Shown here: piece by piece, positions 55,219-64,000 of the stretch
How positions within the stretch are numbered: position 1 is the first letter of the stretch
Layout of the letters: the number at the start of each line of letters is the position of its first letter
Source of the DNA: Peromyscus leucopus
Taxonomy: Eukaryota; Chordata; Mammalia; Rodentia; Cricetidae
Length of the DNA: 64,000 nt
Direction of reading: 5' to 3'
Assembly (NCBI RefSeq): GCF_004664715.2
Contig: NC_051075.1
Coordinates: 40,021,458-40,085,457, forward strand
Program-made: the position numbers and the translations under genes
Notes under the pieces: generated by a model
Seen by the model: only the letters and a program-made list of their open reading frames with translations
Databases searched by the model: none
Told to the model about the DNA's origin: nothing

Positions 55219-56785
55219 CAAATGTTTTAAAAAGAGAATGCTTTGTTTTGATTCTGCATTGTAGTGTTGAATAAAATGCAACATTCAAATCAGTTTTACT
55301 TGTTTCTTTTTTCTTTGAGCCTGGACCCACATTACATCAACAGGCCTAAGTTCCAGAACTTATGTTAAAAGTACTAGAGAAAGGGCTCCTTTCCACTCTT
55401 GGGGTCCATCAGCTGACAAAATGCCAGGCTGAACTCCCTGGAGATGGCCCTCTTTAGACACAAAAGCCATGAAAACAGATCAGTGTCAAGGAGACATTCT
55501 GCCTGCTTGTGCTTCGTTAGAATTAATGTTGTGTGTGCAGCTTGGCTTAGTGCCAGCCGTACGCCTGGGCATCCACCTGGTGCCTAGGAAATTAATAGAT
55601 CCCTTTAATTTTCCTTTAAAGTCTTTGGAACAAAATTTATTTATTTAACATTAAAGTGATTCCTTATCTATAAACTCTCACACACATACCAAAAAATAAA
55701 AATAAAAACAAAAAAACTCCAAGTATTAGACATTTGCTGCATAGCCTACAATTGTACTGTAAGAGGAATCTCCCCCTAGAAGTACCATATTGTCCACTAG
55801 AATATATTACTGCCAATTGACTAGCTTTTGAGGGAAAGGACAATGGGGAAGTGGACATTTGAATCAAGAATATTTGTATATTTCTAAGGGAAATTAAAAG
55901 ACTGAGTTTCCGGTTTCCTCAGTGAATCAGCTTCTGAATGTAGCTTGGTACTTCATCAGGATGCCTCCAACAGCACTGGTTATTAAAGAAACTTGAGGGG
56001 CCTTTTGGAGACACAAATTTATGAGTTCACTTTAATTTATTAAATGATATTCTATAAAAATATGTTGTTAGATTTTAAAAGGCTAACCTGCCACTTGCAA
56101 TTGATTTTAATCGAGTTATAAAATATTGGTCCATACTGAGGTGGTCATTCTCTATGATGGCATCTGCTCACTTATTTATTCAGCTGGGGATTAGTTTGAG
56201 TTCTCTGCTGTGCAACCATGAAGGACAGGTAGTCCTGACTCAGGAAACCCAGACATTTGACCGTGTGAACTCTGAGGGACTGTCAACTGCAGTTTGGATG
56301 GGCAAGCCAAGAAAGGAGACAGACTAGCTCTGCTGGGATATTGAAGAGTTTATAAAGGAGTTTCTGGGGTAGACAGCCAGAGAAGAAAGTGAACATTGGG
56401 CCTACAGGCAAATGGCTACGAAAGGACAATGTCTACAAAGTCTCAGAATATTCTAGAAATTATAAATTTTGTGTGACTTGAGGAATTCCTGCATGGTGGG
56501 GTATAGAGAATAAAACAACAAAAGATATAAGATGGCCTTTAGTCTTGTGAAACATTAAAATAGGGATTTGTTCTCTGTGCCCCACAGGATGTGAAAGCCA
56601 TCAATCAAACCACTTATCCCCTTACCTTTCCTGTAAAGTTATGCGCCTTCCCAGATTAAACCCCAAGGGTAGTCGTTATTGAACATCTTGTGGATATGTC
56701 TTCAACACCTCTGCTCCCCTTTCACCTTTCTGTGTTGGTTATGGCAATTCACAACCTTGGTCCATCCAGCTCCTGCAGTCTGCCA
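55219..56785. other. Repeat-poor upstream DNA
   Basis: About 1.5 kb without a recognisable repeat. 55900-56200 is AT-rich with homeobox-type words (TTAATTTATTAAATG, GATTTTAATCG) and could be conserved noncoding DNA. No exon recognised. Confidence 0.4.
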
Positions 56786-56789
56786 TGTT

Positions 56790-57560
56790 AACACACACAG
56801 CTAAACACTGACATAGAAAACTCAACACCATGCCAACTGATGTCGCCTTACATTTCAGACCACTAACTGTACAAGAAGAAAATGCTGCTGGGTAATCGCA
56901 CTCTGTTAGTGGAGTCCATCCACTTGTCCTCTCTTCTGGACCATTAAATCATCTTTCCTCCCATCAGCCTCCACACCCTTCTTCTTGGATGACATTGAAC
57001 TCCTGACTTTCCTTGAAAAAATGAATCCATGAGAAAGGGACATCTAAACCCTCTCCCGCCACACCACATAACTGCCTTTTGTGTCTATCTACCCACCTTC
57101 TCCCCTGCCCAAGCCAAAGCTAACCCTGTGGCCTGTCCTCATCTCCTCTCGGTTCTTCAGAACCTTGCTTTCTCACCTCATTAGCATGAAGCACACGTTA
57201 TTCTCTTACCTTAAAAAGAACTCGTATTGACTCTATTTCTCTTTACGTTCTCCACCATTTCTCTTCATTCATAACAAAAATCCTTTTTAAGAGTTGTCTG
57301 TAAGCATCAGTTTCTAGTTCCTCCCCTTCCATTCATCTTTAATACACTCTATCTTTAATGTTATCAGATCATTAGGGAGTAGTTTTGGTTACAGCTGTGG
57401 AAAGCTAAGCCCCCTCCTTCCTCCCTTTCTTCCCCTTTCTGGTTGAGGGTGATTTTTTGCTGGTTTCCTCTCACGTCTCTGACCTCTAAATATTCAAATG
57501 TCCTGGAGCCCAGTTCTGTCTTCTCATGCTTTAAGTTTCAGACTGTAATTAGCTCTCAAC
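56790..57560 (+). repeat. L2-like LINE fragment, very diverged
   Basis: Best support is 57440-57545: 'ctggtttcctctcacgtctctgacctctaaatattcaaatgtcctggagcccagttctgtcttctc', similar to L2 wording. The rest is pyrimidine-rich without a clear match. Confidence 0.4.
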
Positions 57561-57589
57561 ATGTCACCACTTGATCTTCTCCCCTCTGT

Positions 57590-57965
57590 GTTATGGTTTA
57601 GATAAGAGGTGTCCCCTGTGGCTCACGGGTTCGGTGATTGGCCTCTAGCTGGTGGCATTATTTTGGAAGGTGGTCCTAGATGGAGGCTGTAGGTCACTGG
57701 ACATTAGCCTTTGAAGGTTATACCTGGTCCCCAGCCACCACCATCCTTTCCTCATACCAGAAAGAGGTGGCCATGTCAGAGAGAATGAAGGGCCTAGAGG
57801 AACCATTCAGCCCCTAGGGCAGTTTTGACTACTACCATGCTGTTCTCCCTAGCTAAAGCAATTGCTGACTAAGAAGAAGCGTAGCACCTGCGCTCTACAC
57901 ATCCCTAAAGATGTGATCTCTGGCTGTGGGTGCTCTTCTACTTGCTGGTCACAACTGTGATACAG
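57590..57965 (+). repeat. MaLR-like LTR
   Basis: GTTATGGTTTAGATAAGAGG, 'ctagctggtggcattattttggaaggtgg', 'gaggctgtaggtcactgg' and the 'ccatgctgttctccctagctaaagcaattgctgac' tail follow a MaLR-type LTR. Confidence 0.55.
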
Positions 57966-58221
57966 TGGGAGCCATTTAATTGGCAGACACTGGAAATTAG
58001 ATAAAAATCACTCTAGACTAATGTAGAAGAAAGTTCTAATTCTCTTTGCCTATTTCGGTAAAGAACAGGACACATATTAAAGCACATAGATTATATACAA
58101 ATTCCTAATGAAAACACTGCATTTGTGGAAAGAGAAACTAGGAGACACTACTGGAGCCCCAATCAGACTCCAACAGTGGTCTGTTTTGTTGCCATGGATG
58201 CTGGCCTTCTAGAACTTCACC

Positions 58222-58342
58222 GCCTCATTCAATCTTAAATCCCATCCAAAGGTCTGGTGTGGTTAACCTTGTGATTCCTGGACTCATTCACTCTTAAATC
58301 CCATCCAAAGGTCTAGTGTGGTAAACCTTGTGATTCCTGGAC
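58222..58342. repeat. Tandem duplication of a ~60-bp unit
   Basis: CTTAAATCCCATCCAAAGGT plus 'ctggtgtggttaaccttgtgattcctggact' is immediately repeated with a few differences (TCTAGTGTGGTAAACC). Not a known dispersed repeat. Confidence 0.9.
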
Positions 58343-58479
58343 TTACCTCTGGCCTCAGCTGTATCGCTCCAAGTCTCTTCCACACAAGATCTTAGGTTGG
58401 TAGAAACCCAGATGGGCCTTTTGTTAGTTACTTATCAGCACACTTGACAAAAGCAACTAGAAAAGAAGCCGTTTAACCA

Positions 58480-58640
58480 AGCAGTGGTGGTGCACGCCTT
58501 TAATCCCAGCACTCAGGAGGCAGAGGCAGGCAGATGTCTGGTTTTAAGGCCAGTCTGGTCTACAGAGTGAGATCCAGGACAGTCAGGGCTGTTACACAGA
58601 GAAACCCTGTCTTGGAAAGAAAAGGAAAGAAATGAAAAGA
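58480..58640 (+). repeat. B1 SINE
   Basis: 'Aagcagtggtggtgcacgcctttaatcccagcactcagg' to CAGAGAAACCCTGTCTTGG and an A/GAAA tail. Confidence 0.92.
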
Positions 58641-59137
58641 AAAGGACTGTTTATTAGGGTAAGCAGTCTGGTCAAATTACATTAACAGTCAAACAGAAAT
58701 CTTTCTCCATCTAATTTAGTCTGGGACCCCTCAGTCTAAGAAACGGTATTTCCCATATTCAGTGTGGGGTTTCCCTTCTCAGTTAAACGTTTTTGGGCAC
58801 CAGTTCATAGACATGTCCAGAAGTACGTTTCCTTAGTGATTCAAAACCTAGTTGGCAGTAGTTACCTCCTCCTGTTTACTTTGGACAGGGCCGTGGCCCA
58901 TGGAAGGCAGTGTGAACACCACGCAAGGGCACGGGCAGAGAGATCCCAGCTTGAGTTGCTTTCCATGCACCACGATCTTTTCCAGAAGGAAGGGCCTCCT
59001 TTTTCTTGGTTCAAAGGTGCTAGCCCTAAGTTATGTCTTCCCAGAAGAATAGCCTTTTCTGTTCCCAAAAAGGAGCTCTACGTACGGATTACTGCGGACA
59101 AAGTATGTCCCCTTCCTAAGAGTCCCTGCAATATGTC
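58641..59137. other. Unique upstream DNA
   Basis: The 129-residue plus-strand frame at 58764-59153 overlaps an antisense frame and shows no recognisable domain; I do not call it a gene. Confidence 0.4.
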
Positions 59138-59660
59138 TCTAGGGTTGCTGTAACAAACTATTACTAACAGCCGAAATTTCTTTTCTCCCACTTCTGGAAT
59201 CCTTAAGTCCCCAATCAAAGCGATAACAGTGTCATGCTCCCTCTAGTGGCTCTCGGTGACTTTATTCACTTTTTCCTGCCTTTTAGAGGCAGACAGACAT
59301 CTGGTCACCCTTGGCATGTGACTGCCCCCTCCAATTCCTGGTTTGTCTTTTCATGACCTTTCTTCCTTCAGTCATGTCTGACTGCACAAGGCCTTCTTCT
59401 AGATGCCAATCAATCATTGGATTTAGGTAGGGCCCACCCTAATGTGTATTACCTTGTTTCCAACTAGTTCATGTTTAATCTTCTTACTTCTATGGTGGGG
59501 CATGCCTGGGACTTGGGAAGCAGAGAAGGGAGGATCGCCACAAGTCCAAGGCCAGATTGGTCTACATAGTGAGTCTTAGACCAGCCAGGCTTACGTATAA
59601 GGTTATACTCTGAGTTCCATTCTGAGCTTGGGGGGAGACACTATTGAACCCAATACAGAA
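59138..59660 (+). repeat. MLT1-like MaLR LTR containing a proto-B1
   Basis: 'Ggttgctgtaacaaactattactaacagccgaaatttcttttctcccacttctggaatccttaagtcc', 'catcaatcattggatttaggtagggcccaccctaatg' and, after the insert, GACACTATTGAACCCAATACAG. A B1 relative ('ggggcatgcctgggacttgggaagcagag ... ccaaggccagattggtctac') occupies about 59490-59600. Confidence 0.65.
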
Positions 59661-59933
59661 AACAATGGCCCTTAGGAAACCATTCACCGCCCCCACGTTT
59701 TTCCCCTGCTAGGATCATTCCACTGGGTCTTTCGAAATTTCCTCAACCAGTGTTTTAGTCAGGATTTTCGGAACAGGAGCAGAACTGACAGAATATCCCA
59801 ATTATTAGATTTGCTTACACAGTGTGGTCTGGGTAATCCAGTGATGGTTGTCCTGTACTGAAGAGTTTTTCAGTCCACAAGGCTGGTTGGCTCAGCAGCA
59901 CCAATTGTGTTAAAGGAGTAAATCAGTGGCTCT

Positions 59934-60124
59934 CAGTCTTCCTAACGCTCTGACCCTCTACATGTTCCTCGTGTTGGGGGGACCCCCAACCATAAAATCA
60001 TTCCATTGCTGCTTCATAACTGTAATTTTACTGCTCTTACTAATCATGATGTAAATAGCTGATATGCAGGATATCTGATATATGACCCCCAAAGGAGTTG
60101 TGACCCCATAGGTTGAGAACCACC
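59934..60124 (-). mobile_element. URR1-type hAT DNA transposon inside an LTR
   Basis: CAGTGGCTCTCAGTCTTCCT at the left and GGTTGAGAACCAC at the right are its inverted ends. The inside (CCATAAAATCATTCCATTGC) parallels the copy at 2662-2889. Confidence 0.72.
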
Positions 60125-60313
60125 AGAGGAGAGAACCCTGGAGAGCTTCTGGTCTTCAATCCTTGTTGGAAACCCAAAGACATAGCTTCTAATATTGGTG
60201 GAGGGATGCCACAGTAAAGGGATAAACTTGCCACAAGAGAGTGGATGAACCAAGCAGGATCTCCAAGACTTGCGGCAGCCGTGGGAGACCCCAGGGAGTG
60301 TCAAGTGAGGACA

Positions 60314-60694
60314 GTGTACCAGAAACCAGAGGCCTTCAACCTGACCAATGACTCACTGCAATGAGCATTTGCTAGAGTAAAGCTGATTGGACAAAAGGGT
60401 ATATATGCCATGTGACACACCGCCCCCAATGCCATCAGGAGGAATGAAGAGGTACTGGAGAGGCAGGAAAGATGGAGAAGCAAAGAGGTTTTGTTGTTGT
60501 TGTTGTTGTTGTTTGCTTGCTTTGTTTTGTTTTGTTTTGATTTTTTTTAAAAATTTTCTTTTGGGGGCTGCTACAGGGGTGAAGGGAGGATACGGTGGGG
60601 ACTGGGAGGTGAGTGGGTGAGTGGAATTGAGATGCATGATGTGAAATTCACAAAGAATCAATAATGAAATTAAACTAAAAAATATTTTTTAAAA
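60314..60694 (+). mobile_element. Retroposed insert with 11-bp duplication, probably an L1 3' end
   Basis: AAGTGAGGACA flanks it at 60303-60313 and 60695-60705, and it ends in an A-rich tail. Contains (GTT)n/(TTTG)n at 60488-60540 and the L1-like ending 'ggggactgggaggtgagtgggtgagtggaattgagatgc'. The left part is unassigned. Confidence 0.65.
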
Positions 60695-60859
60695 AAGTGA
60701 GGACAAGCAGGCAAAAGTCATCTTTAGCATGGCCTTCCTCCTTTGAATAATCAGGTCGAGAAAAATCCCACCCACCAGGGTGTCCAGCAAGTTGTGTGTT
60801 AGTTCATTCCAGGTCCAATCAAGCTGTCAACCAAAATTAACCAGGCATCCAGCATGGCA

Positions 60860-61950
60860 AACATGGGCTCTTTACCAATCTCTGTCGATCAGATTTGACA
60901 CCCATTCACCCTGAATCTGGAAGCCGGTGAGAGTCGGTTGCAAAGAACAAACGTTTGGAATCGAAGCAGCTTCTCTCAACAGAATAGCAGCTCCAAGTGG
61001 GAAAGGAATGTTGTTTGCTCACTGTTCTCACTCAAAAGCAGTAAATGGCAAGTGTTTCTTCAACAGATGGATCAAGAACTCTGGGAATGTCTCTGAATTC
61101 AGGTCTTGGAAATCTGTAGTCACAGTCTTGGTTAAAACTCATAAAATAACCATTGCTCCACATTCTGTGCTGCTGAGACCTGATCTAAGATGTTGCCAAA
61201 GCTGCTGCAAATATCTGAATGGTAAATATTAGGCTTTGCAGGTAATATGGTTTCTGTTGCATAACTAGTCAACCATGATATTGTAATGAGCAAACAAATG
61301 GCTGTGGCTGTGTTCCAATGAAAACTCACTTTACAAAAACATGGAGCCAGCTGGACTTAGACCACAGGCCAAAGTTTGTCTACTCTTTCTCTAAACAAAC
61401 AGTGTTCTGTACAATGCCCTTTGTAATATCCTTTCTTTGCTACCATCCTTTCCTGTCCTCAGCCACCAGAACCTCAGGAAGAACGCCACCTTTTCTTGTC
61501 AAGGTGTACAAAAGCTGCACCTGAATGTGGCATACTATTTGGTGTTTGCTGAATGGGTGGATTAGCTCACAATATCTGCAGAGCATGCAACTCTAAAAGT
61601 GTGTAGAGCCTGAACAAAAGCAATGGCCAATGGTATGTGAAGAGAGAGTCACCCCTGGGACCACACAATGAAGGTTGATAAAGCCACCCACATGCAACTC
61701 CATCCTGAAAGAAATACAAGTGTGCAGTATAACCAGTGAGAGCCCCAGGAAAGCTATACTCAAAAAACTACAGAACCAGTTAATTGGATGTACATGTTGA
61801 AATATAGACATATATTAAAATAGCACAAGATTTAAAAATCAAAACAAAATTTGTATCGAAATACTGTATATGTAAATAAAAATACAGACAAAGCATTTAA
61901 AAATAAAGTTATGAGGTTTATAAAATGTATTTGATTGTATTATATCAACC
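60860..61950. other. Unique upstream DNA
   Basis: No exon or firm repeat. The 61155-61360 part ('gatgttgccaaagctgctgcaaatatctgaatggtaaatatt...gcaaacaaatggctgtggctgtgttccaatg') could be a remnant of an old dispersed repeat, not assigned. Confidence 0.35.
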
Positions 61951-61954
61951 AAAA

Positions 61955-62150
61955 AATCTTCTAACTCAGTGGGTAAAGATACCTGCTGCCAAACCCAGTG
62001 ACCTGAGTTCAATCCCCAGGATTCAGATGATAGAAGAAGAGTGTTCATCCTTGAAAGTTGTCCTCTGACCTCTGCATGCATGCCATTGCACATGTGTGCC
62101 CATGTACACACATGCACATGATAAATACATGTCTTTTAAACACATTTTAG
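61955..62150 (+). repeat. B3/B4-related SINE
   Basis: 'Aactcagtgggtaaagatacctgctgccaaacccagtgacctgagttcaatccccagg' then 'gaaagttgtcctctgacctctgcatgcatgcc' and an A-rich end. Confidence 0.7.
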
Positions 62151-62244
62151 AATTACAACCTACAAAGTGAGAGAAAACTCTTGCCGGCTATTCTTCCAAC
62201 AGAGGAATAGTATCCATAATATTAAAAATAAACTTAAATTTTTT

Positions 62245-62575
62245 CAGGCAGTGGTGGTGCATTCCTTTAATCCTCAAGTTCAGGAGACAGAGGCAGGTGG
62301 GTCTCTGCAAGTTTGAAGTCAGTCTGGTCTACAGAGCCAGTTCCAGGACAGCCAGGGCTACACAAAGAAACCCTGTCTTGCCGGGCGGTGGTGGCGCACG
62401 CCTTTAATCCCAGCACTCGGGAGGCAGAGGCAGGCGGATCTCTGTGAGTTCGAGACCAGCCTGGGCTACCAAGTGAGTTCCAGGAAAGGCGCAAAGCTAC
62501 ACAGAGAAACCCTGTCTCGAAAAACCAAAAAAAAAAAAAAAAAAAAGAAACCCTGTCTTGAAAAACAAAACAAAG
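62245..62575 (+). repeat. Older B1 interrupted by a younger B1
   Basis: The body 62245-62380 ends in AGAAACCCTGTCTTG; its tail resumes at 62561 (AAAAACAAAACAAAG). L1 sequence flanks it on both sides. Confidence 0.9.
62381..62543 (+). repeat. Young cricetid B1 nested in a B1
   Basis: Near-consensus: CCGGGCGGTGGTGGCGCACG to GGAAAGGCGCAAAGCTACAC and GAAACCCTGTCTCGAAAAAC plus poly-A. Target duplication AGAAACCCTGTCTTG at 62366-62380 and 62546-62560, provided by the host B1. Confidence 0.96.
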
Positions 62576-63049
62576 AAGAACTTAATTTTAACATCAAAAG
62601 AAAAAGTAATCCAATCAATACATATACAAATGAACTAAAGACACTTCTCAAAAAAATACAGACAGCTGGTAGGTATTTGACAAAAATCTTAGACATTTTT
62701 AACCAATAGACAAATGTAAATCAAAACTAGATTGAGACTTTTATCTTGCTCTAGTTAGAAGTGTTATCATCAAGAATACAAAATAAATAAGTAAAAGCTG
62801 GAGAAGATTCCTTCTATTTTTAGTAGAATGTAAATTGGTGCAGCTTCCATGGAAATCAATATGAAGATTCCTCAAAGGACTAGAAAAGATCTCCCATATG
62901 ACCCAGCTATACCAGTCCTGGTTATCAAAAGCAGCATGCAATAAAGAGATCTGCTTAACCATGCTTGTTAAGACACTCTTCACAATAGTCAATTTACAGA
63001 ATAAGTCTAGGTATTCATCAGTAAGTCAACAGATAAAGAAAAATATACA

Positions 63050-63095
<46 letters not shown>

Positions 63096-63405
63096 GAATA
63101 TACTATTCACCTTTAAGCACAAAAATCATACCATTGATAGGAAATGGATGGAACTTCATGTCATTATGGTAAGTGAAATAAACTAGACTCTCAGAAAAGC
63201 AAGCATTGCATGTTTCCTCTCATATGGAATCTGGAGAAGGGAGAGGGGGAAAGGAAGAACATGAAAATATGCAGAGGGCTATTGAGGAAGAAAGGGTACC
63301 AGTGGATGAATACTATCAAAATATGTAACATGCGTGTATGAAAATATCACAAAGAAACCCATTGTTCTGTGTAATTAGCATGCATTAACATTAATAAGAA
63401 ACCTT

Positions 63406-64000
63406 GATTTGGCCTGGGAGAGGGTAGGATATAGACAAAAGCTGAAGAAGAAACAAAAATGGAGGTCTTCGTTATGCCCAGCTGGTAATGTGCTCAGATC
63501 TAAGAACATGATCAAGGTTTTCAGCCTAAGTTCTTAGTACAGAAAAGGTGGAGACAGGGTTCTCCTTCACAAAGGACCAGTTATCTTTCCAGTGGATTAA
63601 GCCACCTGCTCTGGCTTGAATTCACTGTCTTTGGGCTGCTGCCTAGAGGTAAATAACATAACCAGAATGAAAAATTAAGAGGGGAAGTTACCTGAGACAG
63701 AGGAAGTTCCTTTTTCTGTCCATTAATTATGCATCAATAAATCATAGCCAACGGCGAACTCTTTTAGGTAGAAAACTTAGAAATAGAATTATGTTGACCT
63801 AATTAAAAGTTTGTCTAGAACAGCGTCTAACTTTTAATTATATCTTAATATATTCATTTCATAGAATTTGAATGTTCATTGCTAGATGTTAATAAGAAGG
63901 CCTCTGATGCTGACTTTGTAAGTACCACATAATTACTCCTTGTACTGCCTGAGTAAATCTTCATTTGTGGGTTTTTATGACATGCAAAATTCAAGCACAA
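63406..64000. other. Unique AT-rich DNA at window end
   Basis: No exon or repeat recognised. Confidence 0.4.

Larger units (their letters stand above)
59752..60855. mobile_element. Rodent LTR split by two later insertions
   Basis: Three segments read as one LTR-type repeat: 59752-59930 ('tttagtcaggattttcgg ... ttttcagtccacaaggctggttggctcagc'), 60128-60313 ('ctaatattggtggagggatgcc ... aacttgcc') and 60706-60855 ('gcaggcaaaagtcatc ... gttagttcattccaggtccaatcaagctgtcaaccaaaattaacc'). The gaps are a URR1-type element and a retro-insert. Family name uncertain. Confidence 0.6.
62155..63405 (+). repeat. Old L1 ORF2 3' end and 3' UTR, interrupted by B1s and (CA)n
   Basis: 'Ttgccggctattcttccaacagaggaatagtatcc' resumes after the B1 pair with 'aaaagaaaaagtaatccaatcaatac' and goes on to GACCCAGCTATACCAGTCCT, GGAAATGGATGGAACTTCAT, TAAGTGAAATAAACTAGACT and TGTGTAATTAGCATGCATTA. 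Frames are broken. A (CA)n lies at 63048-63093. Confidence 0.8.

Noticed and set aside
58764..59153. 129-residue plus-strand frame as a possible exon of a neighbouring gene
   Set aside because: No domain, no convincing splice sites, and an antisense frame overlaps; the end runs into an MLT1-like LTR.
60000..64000. First exon of a syntenic neighbour (LRRC9 lies upstream of RTN1 in human)
   Set aside because: No frame, CpG island or splice pattern supports a gene here; it may lie beyond the window.

Overview
The window reads as nuclear DNA of a cricetid (hamster/vole/deer-mouse type) rodent. It holds B1, B2/B3, B4 and ID SINEs, Lx-type L1 3' ends and MT-type MaLR LTRs, which together point to muroid rodents. 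Its youngest B1 copies carry the right-half wording GGAAAGGCGCAAAGC (about 26.2, 38.2 and 62.4 kb), which I associate with Cricetidae rather than Mus or Rattus. No bacterial or phage-like gene system is present, and I found no convincing undescribed system.

The one clear protein-coding exon is on the minus strand at 33129-33369: the first coding exon of reticulon-1 (Rtn1, long RTN1-A form). It encodes 80 residues plus one base and ends at a consensus splice donor. It sits in a CpG island (about 32.68-33.73 kb) that supplies promoter and leader. Because the gene reads leftward, 1-33128 is the 5' part of Rtn1 intron 1; exon 2 is not seen in it. Everything right of about 33.75 kb is upstream/intergenic DNA.

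Intron side (1-33 kb): ancient L1, L2 and MIR relics; rodent SINEs; a fresh-looking L1 3' end with 20-bp target-site duplications (5.03-5.77 kb); two same-strand Lx 3' ends 20 kb apart (7.5-8.6 and 27.5-28.5 kb); a solo MT LTR with a 5-bp duplication (17.15-17.49 kb); a compound GC-richer minisatellite (17.9-18.4 kb); and long unique AT-rich stretches.

Upstream side (34-64 kb): dominated by nested retrotransposons. The most instructive block is 38.3-46.7 kb, where an old minus-strand L1 appears to be split by about 6 kb of younger L1, LTR and SINE insertions. Among these is a textbook twin-primed L1 (42852-44784) inside a B2/B3 SINE, flanked by a 14-bp duplication. A decayed Tgfbr1 processed pseudogene with two internal deletions lies at 49.83-50.13 kb. 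Further nests are at 59.1-60.9 kb (LTRs cut by a DNA transposon and a retro-insert) and 62.2-63.4 kb (B1 inside B1 inside L1). Repeat family names are assigned from memory of consensus sequences, so names are less certain than the structures.
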